DNA of 29,916 nt from Candidatus Giovannonibacteria bacterium RIFCSPHIGHO2_02_43_16 (GCA_001778545.1 MFHJ01000025.1:1-29916); one strand, 5' to 3'; counted from the first letter of the stretch, positions 23,577 through 29,874 are shown. Numbers and translations: made by a program. Notes: generated by a model not told the origin, from the letters alone.

Positions 23577-24174
23577 TCTCCGCGCAATCGTTAACTATAT
23601 TTATGAGGTTGGTATCTTGGAACGTACGCCCCGCTCAGGTCTATGGTTCCTCGGCACTGGTGAGCAATCAGTCGCCGAACATCTTTTTCGAACAGCGATC
23701 ATTGGCTACATGATGGCAAAAATGACGCCAAGGGCAAACGCTGATCGGGTTATTTTTTTGTGTCTGGTTCATGACCTTGGCGAGGCTCGCACATCGGACT
23801 TGAATTATGCGCACAAGCGCTATGGCCAGCTAGCCGAGGCGGAAGCTGTGGCGGATATTGCGAAAAGTTTGCCGTTTGGAAAAGAAGTTTTGGATGCATA
23901 TTCCGAGGAGCAGAAAAAAGAAACACTTGAAGCAAAACTTGCCAAAGACGCAGACCAGCTTGAGTGGATTTCCACCCTTCGGCAGGAGGAAGAAAAAGGA
24001 AATAAAAAAGCGCGTGCATGGGCAAAAGTTGCCGAAAAGCGCCTCATTACTCCTCTCTCCAAGAAAATTGTCAAACTGATTTTTCAAACTCATCCAGACG
24101 ATTGGTGGCTGGACCTCAAGGATAAGTGGTTCATCAAACGTGATCAAAAATTCCGCTCCTGGAAAAAGAAATGA
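23563..24174 (+). CDS. HD-domain phosphohydrolase (YfbR/HDDC2-like)
   Basis: 203 residues. HD superfamily metal ligands are visible: His40 in VAEHLFRT, His70-Asp71 in LVHDLGEARTSD and Asp131 in AKDADQLEWI. This arrangement matches the 5'-deoxynucleotidase YfbR / HDDC2 group, which hydrolyses dNMPs or related nucleotides; the substrate is not proven. The C-terminal third is Trp- and Lys-rich (HPDDWWLDLKDKWFIK). It is translationally coupled to rpmB by a 14-nt overlap. Confidence 0.85.
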   Translation: MKKNNLRAIVNYIYEVGILERTPRSGLWFLGTGEQSVAEHLFRTAIIGYMMAKMTPRANADRVIFLCLVHDLGEARTSDLNYAHKRYGQLAEAEAVADIAKSLPFGKEVLDAYSEEQKKETLEAKLAKDADQLEWISTLRQEEEKGNKKARAWAKVAEKRLITPLSKKIVKLIFQTHPDDWWLDLKDKWFIKRDQKFRSWKKK

Positions 24175-24187
24175 ATCCCGTCCATAG

Positions 24188-24233
24188 CCCCGACGTAAAG
24201 TCGGGGTCCCGACCTCCAAGAGAGCGTCAGGAC
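24188..24233. repeat. Structured hairpin region ahead of the second GIY-YIG gene
   Basis: CCCCGAC-GTAAA-GTCGGGG (24188-24206) competes with GTCGGG-GT-CCCGAC (24200-24213). A third pairing, GTCCCGAC (24206-24213) with GTCAGGAC (24226-24233), has one mismatch. The middle arm can therefore pair left or right, as in the double hairpin at 16691-16714. It lies 14 nt before the GIY-YIG ATG and lacks a T-run. Confidence 0.7.
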
Positions 24234-24247
24234 TCAGCAAAATTAAA

Positions 24248-24511
24248 ATGTCTTTCATTTATTTTTTAAGAAGTAAATCTGATGGTAGAATATATATTGG
24301 CAGCACCTCTAATCTTGAACAAAGACTGAGGCATCATTTTGGAAAATCTACCCCTTCGACGAAAAGATTTGGAGAAATTGAATTAGTATTTAAGCAAGAA
24401 TACCAAACTCTAAAAGATGCGCGATCTATTGAGAAAAAGCTTAAAAAATTGAAGAGAAAAGATTATATTGAAAAAATTATCAGTGATGGTTTTATTAAGT
24501 TAAAACCTTAA
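24248..24511 (+). CDS. GIY-YIG nuclease domain protein, second copy
   Basis: 87 residues. Fold marks: FIYFLRS, RIYIGSTSNLEQRLRHHF (YIG strand plus catalytic Arg region) and the Glu-containing ARSIEKKLKKLKRKDYIEKI. It is only distantly similar to the copy at 22390, so this is not a recent duplication. Preceded by a structured hairpin region; its TAA ends one base before the first nucleotide of tRNA-Lys. Unlike the first copy, no matching inverted repeat was found downstream. Visibly A+T-rich. Confidence 0.88.
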   Translation: MSFIYFLRSKSDGRIYIGSTSNLEQRLRHHFGKSTPSTKRFGEIELVFKQEYQTLKDARSIEKKLKKLKRKDYIEKIISDGFIKLKP

Positions 24512-24512
24512 T

Positions 24513-24585
24513 CCGCCCATAGCTCAATTGGCAGAGCAGGTCCCTCTTAAGGACAAGGTTCCAGGTTCGAGGCCTGGTGGGCGGA
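24513..24585 (+). tRNA. tRNA-Lys (CTT anticodon)
   Basis: 73 nt. Acceptor CCGCCCA pairs with TGGGCGG; D arm GCTC/GAGC; anticodon loop CTCTTAA with CTT at 34-36; T arm CCAGG-TTCGAGG-CCTGG; A73; CCA is not encoded (CAA follows). One G-A mismatch closes the anticodon stem (27-43). There is no room for a separate promoter, so it may be transcribed with the GIY-YIG gene. Confidence 0.93.
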
Positions 24586-24609
24586 CAAACAATATTTCCC
24601 CTCTTCGTA

Positions 24610-24615
24610 TATAAT
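24610..24615 (+). promoter_or_regulatory. Candidate -10 box before the membrane protein/Clp-like operon
   Basis: Perfect TATAAT ending exactly 6 nt before the ATG at 24622, so the mRNA is predicted to be leaderless. It lies 24 nt past the tRNA-Lys 3' end. No good -35. Confidence 0.5.
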
Positions 24616-24621
24616 ATGTAG

Positions 24622-25014
24622 ATGGGGATGGCGGTTCTTTTTTTTGAGTATATTGGCTGGCACTATAGCCGGGCGATTTCGGAAATGATTGGACTATTTA
24701 GAAATCTCGTCTGGTTTTTTTATCATTTTTTTTCAATCGGCATCCTTTCGCGCACTCTCATCTCCCCCGTATGGCGGCTTGAGGAAAAGTACCGTAGTGA
24801 CGGTTTTAATCCACAAGCGCTTTTTGAATCTCTTGTCGTAAACCTAATTTCCAGGATTGTCGGCGTTCTCCTGCGCTCCGCTTTAATTATATCCGGCCTT
24901 TTATCGGAAATATTTCTAGCCGCTTTATTTATAATTTCTTTTGCCGCCTGGCTCGCCTTCCCGGCGCTAATTCCTATTTTATTTATCGGCGGTCTTACTC
25001 TTCTCCTCTTATAG
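24622..25014 (+). CDS. Membrane protein paired with the Clp-like ATPase
   Basis: 130 residues, family not recognised. A hydrophobic, amphipathic N-terminal segment (LVWFFYHFFSIGILSRTLIS) precedes a charged part (PVWRLEEKYRSDGF) and then two to three transmembrane helices (LRSALIISGLLSEIFLAALF and AFPALIPILFIGGLTLLLL). The TAG is immediately followed by the ATG of the 756-residue ATPase, so the pair is co-translated and probably forms one membrane complex (inference). Confidence 0.75.
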   Translation: MGMAVLFFEYIGWHYSRAISEMIGLFRNLVWFFYHFFSIGILSRTLISPVWRLEEKYRSDGFNPQALFESLVVNLISRIVGVLLRSALIISGLLSEIFLAALFIISFAAWLAFPALIPILFIGGLTLLLL

Positions 25015-27285
25015 ATGAAAAATAAATTCGCTGGAGTCATCGCATTAGAGAATATCTTCCCGTCTCGCGCGAGGCACGGATTGGGAATGATTTTTGATAT
25101 TGGGATTTTAGTATTTCTCATGCCGATAACCTATACTGCGATTCTAAAATTTGAAGGAAGCGCGGCGCTACAGGAATACGCATTTGCTTTTCCTTCTTCA
25201 AATTTCTGGCTAGGCTTATTATACATATTCGCGTCATGCCGCCTTCTCATCTTAGCCCTAGATTCTTTTTTCAATTCAAAAACGAGTGACGTCAATGGTT
25301 ATCTTGCCGCCTTAGATTTTCTCCAAAACCCCGCTTGGCATAAATTTGTTGCCCGCCTTGGGATAGAGGAATCAAGCCTATCTGAAATCGCTCCAGAAAA
25401 TCCCGGAGGGGGTTCCTTTACGGATATTGCTGCTTCCATTTTTGAAAAAACGAATCTAAAAAACGCAATTATAGATAGAAATATCAAGATATCGAGCGTT
25501 CAGAAAGCTGCCTATTGGGCGGAACGAGAAGTGGCTGGCGAAATGTTCTCCCGAAGATGGTGGAGGCGGGAACACTTAGCTCGACTTCAGGGATTAGGAA
25601 AAAATTTCGCGTACGGGGAGACGTATTTTCTTGAAAAATTCGCGTATGACCTTGCCCCGCAAGCCGAGGCCTTAAAAGAAGAAATAATAGGCAAAGATCG
25701 CGAAATGGAATTAATCGAGAAAGCCTTGCTCAAAAGCGCTGGGGCGAATGTCTTGATTGTCGGGGATGCCGGCGTCGGGAAACACACTCTCCTTCTAGGC
25801 CTCACGAGGGCAATCTACGAAGGTAAAATTTTCCCCAGCCTTGAATATAAGCAAGTTTTCAAGCTTTACGCGGAATCAATAATTGCATCGGGAAAAACTA
25901 AGGGGGATGCGGAGGCAATAATTATAAAACTGTTGAATGAAACAGCGCATGCTGGAAATATAATTCTCGCAATCGATAATTTTCCGGAATTTGTGGAATC
26001 GCTTTCAAATACAGGAATAAACGCTCTTGAACTTTTGTCCCCATATCTCGCGAATCCATCAATTCACATAATAGCGCTCGCGGACAAGACAAGCGCCCGA
26101 AAAATACTCGAATCAAATCAGGCTTTTATGAAATTTTTTGAAAGGATCGATCTTGAAGAGCCAAGCCCGGAATACGTAATTGAAATTTTAGAAAATGAAG
26201 CAGTGGCGATTGAAAAATCGCTTATGGGCAAAGTAATGATCTCGTACCCAGCGCTCGAAAAAACCGCGGAAGTTGCCGCGCAAAATTTGGTTCTTGGAGC
26301 CATGCCCAAGCGGGCGGTTGAACTTCTTAAAGACGTCTTTAGCGAAGGGATTTCTAGAAGGCAGAAAATAATTCCCCCGGAGATTGTTTTGGATATCGTC
26401 AGCAGAAAGACGAAAATGCCTCTTGGAGAAATATCCGAAGGAGAAAAAGAAAAGCTTCTCAACCTTGAGGATATCTTGTCAGAACGCGTTGTCGGGCAAA
26501 CGGAAGCGACAAACGCCGTCGCCAACGCGGTTAGAAGAGCGAGGGCCGGAATTGAAAGCAGGGCAAAGCCGCTCGCGAGCTTTCTTTTCCTTGGTCCGAC
26601 TGGCGTCGGAAAAACGGAGACTGCAAAAGCTTTAGCGTTTATATATTTTGAAGGCGAGGAATCTATGCTCCGTTTTGACATGTCCGAATACCAGGCCGAG
26701 GATAGTATGGACCGCTTGATCGGATCTTTTGAAAAAAATGAGCCGGGCTTGCTCGCCTCGAAAATATCGGCCCAACCGTACGCGGTTGTGTTGCTCGATG
26801 AGTTCGAGAAATCAAATCCGAAAGTCAGGAATTTATTCCTTCAAGTTTTGGACGAAGGATTCTTTACCGACTTCCAGGGCAAGAAAATAAACATGCGGAA
26901 TGTGATCATCGTCGCGACATCCAATGCGGGGTCTGATTTGGAACAAATTCAGCGCGAGAAAATTTTCAGTCCAGAGCTATTAAACCGCTTCGACTCGGTC
27001 GTAATTTTCCGTCCGCTTGGGATGGAAGTTTTGAATAAAATAGCAAAAATTTCCTTAAATAAATTAAAGCAACGACTAGAGCGCGAAAACTATATTCTTA
27101 AAATAAACGACGCGCTCGCCGATGCGGTCGCCAAGGGCGGGTACAATCCAGCTATGGGCGCGCGGCCAATGCAAAGATTCATACAAGATAAAATCGAAAA
27201 GATAATTTCAGAGAAAATAATTAAAGGCGAGATAAAAAACGGGAGGGAATTTGAAATCTCCCCTCAAGAACTCGCGAATTTGTGA
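25015..27285 (+). CDS. Membrane-anchored ClpA/ClpC-like AAA+ ATPase, degenerate D1
   Basis: 756 residues. Two transmembrane helices lie at about 25-45 and 64-84 in place of the Clp N-domain. D1: P-loop GDAGVGKH (250-257; Thr replaced by His), Walker B ILAIDN (317-322; catalytic Glu replaced by Asn), and the pore-loop region reads KTKGDAE where ClpA/B/C have KYRGEFE. D2: intact P-loop GPTGVGKT (527-534), Walker B LLDEF, sensor 1 Asn637, Arg finger R658, sensor 2 GAR (715-717). However, the GYVG pore loop after RLIG is replaced by SFEKNEP, and the ClpP-docking IGF loop and the ClpB M-domain are absent. A membrane-bound Clp relative that probably remodels a partner without threading it; partner unknown. 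Confidence 0.9.
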   Translation: MKNKFAGVIALENIFPSRARHGLGMIFDIGILVFLMPITYTAILKFEGSAALQEYAFAFPSSNFWLGLLYIFASCRLLILALDSFFNSKTSDVNGYLAALDFLQNPAWHKFVARLGIEESSLSEIAPENPGGGSFTDIAASIFEKTNLKNAIIDRNIKISSVQKAAYWAEREVAGEMFSRRWWRREHLARLQGLGKNFAYGETYFLEKFAYDLAPQAEALKEEIIGKDREMELIEKALLKSAGANVLIVGDAGVGKHTLLLGLTRAIYEGKIFPSLEYKQVFKLYAESIIASGKTKGDAEAIIIKLLNETAHAGNIILAIDNFPEFVESLSNTGINALELLSPYLANPSIHIIALADKTSARKILESNQAFMKFFERIDLEEPSPEYVIEILENEAVAIEKSLMGKVMISYPALEKTAEVAAQNLVLGAMPKRAVELLKDVFSEGISRRQKIIPPEIVLDIVSRKTKMPLGEISEGEKEKLLNLEDILSERVVGQTEATNAVANAVRRARAGIESRAKPLASFLFLGPTGVGKTETAKALAFIYFEGEESMLRFDMSEYQAEDSMDRLIGSFEKNEPGLLASKISAQPYAVVLLDEFEKSNPKVRNLFLQVLDEGFFTDFQGKKINMRNVIIVATSNAGSDLEQIQREKIFSPELLNRFDSVVIFRPLGMEVLNKIAKISLNKLKQRLERENYILKINDALADAVAKGGYNPAMGARPMQRFIQDKIEKIISEKIIKGEIKNGREFEISPQELANL

Positions 27286-27321
27286 AATGGTAAAATTTGT
27301 CGGAAGCAGTAAAATCAAAAC

Positions 27322-27351
27322 TTGACACAGCTATTACCGGCATGCTTCAAT
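27322..27351 (+). promoter_or_regulatory. Promoter of the 127-residue gene
   Basis: Perfect -35 TTGACA (27322-27327), 18-bp spacer ending TGC (extended -10), then TTCAAT as a 4/6 -10 box. The leader carries a strong AAAGGAGGG ribosome site. Confidence 0.45.
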
Positions 27352-27383
27352 TCCTTGAAAGAATATAAAGGAGGGTTGGCATC

Positions 27384-27767
27384 ATGAACAAAGAGTGGAT
27401 TTTAGTAACGCCGGTTCCAGGACAGAGTTTCGATCCGCAGTTATTGCTATCGTTGTTTGACGTTCACGCCCCGGATCACATTTGGTTGACATACCGTGGC
27501 CTCCAGGGTTTTGTCGTAAAAAGCATTTACTATGATCACTGGAAAAACAACTACGCACCGAGTGCACTCCTGTCACACGATCGCGTTAGACATTTCTATC
27601 TAGAGTGCGGACGAGAAGCTGGTGAACTTGTAAAGAAACTTCGGAAGGAATTTACCGCCATCGCAAAAGCATACCCGCAGACTCCCGCCGAGGAAATCAA
27701 AGAAACCGGATCTGTATCTCCGGTTGGCAGAGGGTTAATCTCCCTTACGCAGATTTATGGGAGATAG
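27384..27767 (+). CDS. Isolated small protein of unknown function
   Basis: 127 residues, soluble, no family recognised. It begins MNKEWILVTPVPGQSFDPQ and contains several His/Trp/Tyr-rich strands (HAPDHIWLTYRGLQGF) and a helix with CGREAGELVKKLRKEFTAI. The start is fixed by AAAGGAGGG with normal spacing. It has its own promoter and a strong terminator, so it is a single-gene unit. Codon use is more balanced than in its A+T-rich neighbours. Same signal style as the small unit between fusA and tuf. Confidence 0.7.
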   Translation: MNKEWILVTPVPGQSFDPQLLLSLFDVHAPDHIWLTYRGLQGFVVKSIYYDHWKNNYAPSALLSHDRVRHFYLECGREAGELVKKLRKEFTAIAKAYPQTPAEEIKETGSVSPVGRGLISLTQIYGR

Positions 27768-27793
27768 CTACTCTGCAAATGTTGCCAAAAACT

Positions 27794-27808
27794 GTTCACT
27801 TTGTGAAC
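27794..27808. repeat. GTTCAC/GTGAAC hairpin
   Basis: Perfect 6-bp arms around TTT, 26 nt after the stop of the 127-residue gene and just before its terminator. It could be an operator or simply part of the 3' end structure. Confidence 0.4.
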
Positions 27809-27814
27809 GCAAAG

Positions 27815-27846
27815 GCTGGGCACCCACAAACGTGCTCAGCTTTTTT
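27815..27846 (+). terminator. Rho-independent terminator of the 127-residue gene
   Basis: GCTGGGCAC (27815-27823), 8-nt loop, GTGCTCAGC (27832-27840), followed by six T. One G-T pair in a 9-bp stem. Confidence 0.85.
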
Positions 27847-27879
27847 ATTTCCCTATTTGGGATTTAAAAATTTTACTTG

Positions 27880-27950
27880 TCGGGCTGCGGGGAATCGGAC
27901 CCCGGCTACAAGACCCCCAGCCTTGTGTACTACCTCTATACTACAGCCCG
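27880..27950 (-). tRNA. tRNA-Pro (GGG anticodon)
   Basis: 71 nt. Acceptor CGGGCTG pairs with CAGCCCG (C1-G72, as in bacterial tRNA-Pro); D arm GTAT/GTAC; anticodon stem CAAGG/TCTTG with loop CTGGGGG; T arm CGGGG-TCCGATT-CCCCG; A73. The T loop has C instead of T at position 55. CCA is not encoded. Confidence 0.93.
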
Positions 27951-27960
27951 TTTATCATTC

Positions 27961-28761
27961 CTAATCTAAAACACGTACTTGATTATAAGATGGTCCGAGT
28001 AAAAATCCATCATCGTTATCATAATTATAAAAAATATAACCTCTCAAGTTTAAATCTTCTTTATCAACTAACGGGGCTGTTACGGTATAAGTATTAATGG
28101 TCTCTTCACTTCTAAATTCCTTAATCTTAGAATTTGATATGGTTGCATCATTTGAATTTAATGGCAATAAATCTGTGTGATCTTCTTTATTGTATCCGGA
28201 TTCATTTGTGCTGAAAAAAAATGTTTGATATTTTCCTGGGTTTCCAAAATAATAACCTTCTGTATAATGATAATTATGGGCACCAACATAAGAAAATATC
28301 TCATTTGGGTCGCTAAAATCAGCTAATCCCAAATAAGTTGTTTCTCCTAAAATTATTTTTTTTGAAATATTGTTGGATGTATAAGGACCGAGATCTATCT
28401 GGGGATTAAAATTCTTTTCTCTAATTGTAATAGAATAAGCTAATATAGTTCCGCTGGAATCTGTAATTGCCTGTAAATAAAAATAATTGTTTACAAAAAT
28501 ATATTCTTTAATTAAAGTGCCATTAACAAAAAGAGGTGTCCCAAAAATATTTTTAAAATTGTCAATATGAACTCCTGCATTAAGACCGCTAATTTGCTTT
28601 AATAGCTCTTTTTTATATCCTATTGTTGAAACATAATAATCTCTTACAACAGTGAATCCTTGAGAAATAGTAATAAAGGTAGAAAACAAAAATAATATCG
28701 TCGCAACTAATAAAGCTATTGGCGATTTCTTTAATTTATCGGCAAATATTTGCAATTTCAT
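27961..28761 (-). CDS. Membrane-anchored protein, possibly ETEC_3214-type
   Basis: 266 residues. One transmembrane helix at about 14-36 (SPIALLVATILFLFSTFITI) and a large remainder that is probably outside the membrane, rich in Asn, Tyr and Phe. The segment from KQISGLNAGVHIDNFKNIF to GTPLFVNGTLIKEYIF resembles, from memory, the ETEC_3214 family of unknown function; this match is tentative. Much more A+T-rich than the core genes, which hints at recent gain. A short open frame (28758-28838) overlaps its ATG. tRNA-Pro lies 10 nt past its stop. Confidence 0.65.
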   Translation of the reverse strand: MKLQIFADKLKKSPIALLVATILFLFSTFITISQGFTVVRDYYVSTIGYKKELLKQISGLNAGVHIDNFKNIFGTPLFVNGTLIKEYIFVNNYFYLQAITDSSGTILAYSITIREKNFNPQIDLGPYTSNNISKKIILGETTYLGLADFSDPNEIFSYVGAHNYHYTEGYYFGNPGKYQTFFFSTNESGYNKEDHTDLLPLNSNDATISNSKIKEFRSEETINTYTVTAPLVDKEDLNLRGYIFYNYDNDDGFLLGPSYNQVRVLD

Positions 28762-28838
28762 ATACCTTTCAAATTTACATCCGCAACTTCACGGCAATCA
28801 TCAAACATCGGAAGAGTTTTTAATTCTTCATGCAAAAC
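28758..28838 (-). other. Short coding-like frame upstream of the membrane-anchored protein
   Basis: A 26-codon open stretch reading HEELKTLPMFDDCREVADV then NLKGI, ending in TGA that overlaps the next ATG (ATGA). A TTG at 28835 is the only early start; an ATG nine codons in is another. It reads like the C-terminus of a real protein or a coupled leader peptide. No family identified. Confidence 0.3.
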
Positions 28839-28866
28839 CTATTTTGTACCTTATGCTTCATCGGGA

Positions 28867-29250
28867 TTATTTTCTCTCCCCCAAAAGATTTCTCGCTTTT
28901 TTGACGACTTCGTTCACTGTGACGAAACCGTAATAAATGAATTCCTGGACGCCGAGCCCTTTTGCGGTTAGCTGATCTTTCTCGCGGTTCAAGTGCGAGC
29001 TGATCATGATTGGGATTTTTGCGAGCTCGGGATCTTTTTTAAGCTCGCGGATCATAGTGAACCCGTCCATCTCCGGCATATCAATTCCCGTAAAAATCAA
29101 ATCGGGCTTTTTCTCTTTAATCAGCTCGAGACCTTTTTTGCCGTCTACCGCCTCGAACACCTCAAATCCCTCGGATTTAAACTTATCCGAATAAGTCGCG
29201 CGCTTTTGATCGCTATCGTCAACTAATATTATTTTGGATTTTACTTGCAT
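28867..29250 (-). CDS. Receiver-domain protein lacking the phospho-acceptor
   Basis: 127 residues, single CheY-like domain without an output domain. The acidic pair Asp11-Asp12 is present (ILVDDSDQ). In LIFTGIDMPEMDG the residue aligned with CheY Asp57 is Gly55. The conserved Lys of the KP motif aligns with Tyr107 (EFIYYGF), while the switch Thr is Ser84. It therefore cannot be phosphorylated in the standard way and is best called a pseudo-receiver. No histidine kinase is nearby. A candidate leaderless -10 box overlaps the end of the Nudix gene. Confidence 0.88.
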   Translation of the reverse strand: MQVKSKIILVDDSDQKRATYSDKFKSEGFEVFEAVDGKKGLELIKEKKPDLIFTGIDMPEMDGFTMIRELKKDPELAKIPIMISSHLNREKDQLTAKGLGVQEFIYYGFVTVNEVVKKARNLLGERK

Positions 29251-29256
29251 AGTTTA

Positions 29257-29262
29257 ATTTTA
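29257..29262 (-). promoter_or_regulatory. Candidate -10 box for the receiver gene, leaderless spacing
   Basis: Minus strand TAAAAT ends 6 nt before the ATG at 29250. In an A/T-rich stretch this could arise by chance; the identical spacing to other boxes is the argument for it. Confidence 0.35.
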
Positions 29263-29688
29263 ATAGTATTTTGAAAAATATTCTATAAAAGCTAAATATT
29301 CCTCTTTGCTCATAAAATCCTTTTCTTTAAATTTATACGCTTTGGGATTAATCCATTCGTAGCTGGCATGCTCGGAAGAAAGTTTAATTTCGCCCGATAA
29401 ATATCTGCCTTCGTATACAGTCAGTAAATTATAAGTCTTACGAGATAACGCCTTTCTTCTAAATTGGAATAGGGGTTTGCCGAGCTCATATTTAACCTTG
29501 ACGCCTAATTCTTCTCGAATTTCTCTAGCCAAAATTTTTCTTAATGGAGTATGAGTTTCAACATTATCAATGCGGCCGCCCGGCAAATCCCATAACCCAC
29601 TTTCAGGCAATTTTAGAAATAAAATCTTATTACCCCTTTTCAAAAAAAGTTTTAATGCAACCTGATAATTAGCGTAGTCTCGTTTCAT
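29260..29688 (-). CDS. Nudix hydrolase
   Basis: 142 residues. The Nudix box is visible: Gly38 and Glu44 in GGRIDNVE, then REIREELG (55-62). The spacing between Glu44 and Arg55 is 10 residues instead of the canonical 7, a small insertion in the loop. The LWDLPGG lead-in is typical. Such enzymes hydrolyse nucleoside diphosphates linked to other groups; the substrate is not predictable. It lies 9 nt ahead of the receiver gene and follows tRNA-Arg on the same strand. Confidence 0.9.
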   Translation of the reverse strand: MKRDYANYQVALKLFLKRGNKILFLKLPESGLWDLPGGRIDNVETHTPLRKILAREIREELGVKVKYELGKPLFQFRRKALSRKTYNLLTVYEGRYLSGEIKLSSEHASYEWINPKAYKFKEKDFMSKEEYLAFIEYFSKYY

Positions 29689-29704
29689 ATTAATCGTTTA
29701 GTTG

Positions 29705-29776
29705 CGCCCTCGAGAGGAATCGGACCCCTATCGCAAGTTCCGGAAACTTGTGTTCTGTCCATTGAACTACGAGGGC
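29705..29776 (-). tRNA. tRNA-Arg (CCG anticodon)
   Basis: 72 nt. Acceptor GCCCTCG pairs with CGAGGGC; D arm GTTC/GAAC; anticodon stem CAAGT/ACTTG with loop TTCCGGA; T arm AGGGG-TCCGATT-CCTCT with one G-T pair; G73. The T loop again has C at position 55. CCA is not encoded. Confidence 0.93.
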
Positions 29777-29778
29777 TA

Positions 29779-29874
29779 GCGCTGACTGTTAATTAATCCC
29801 GATAACATTTTTGAGAGTTCTTCGTGCTTCTTGTAAAGATTCTCATATACATCTTTGTATATAATATTGGGTAA
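29779..29874 (-). other. Possible gene remnant upstream of tRNA-Arg
   Basis: 32 open codons between stops, reading KDVYENLYKKHEELSKML then SGLINSQR, with a TAG overlapping the first base of the tRNA. Charged and helix-like, but with no good start codon; the only ATG is near its end. It could be the tail of a lost gene or chance. The remaining bases to 29916 show nothing else I can support. Confidence 0.2.

Noticed and set aside
24188..24206. Hairpin as a rho-independent terminator of the HD-domain gene
   Set aside because: No T-run follows on the plus strand, and the region forms competing hairpins more typical of a structured element.
26118..26681. 187-codon minus-strand frame inside the Clp-like ATPase gene
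   Set aside because: It is a shadow of the ATPase D1-D2 region on the opposite strand; the product is Ser/Arg-rich with no motif.
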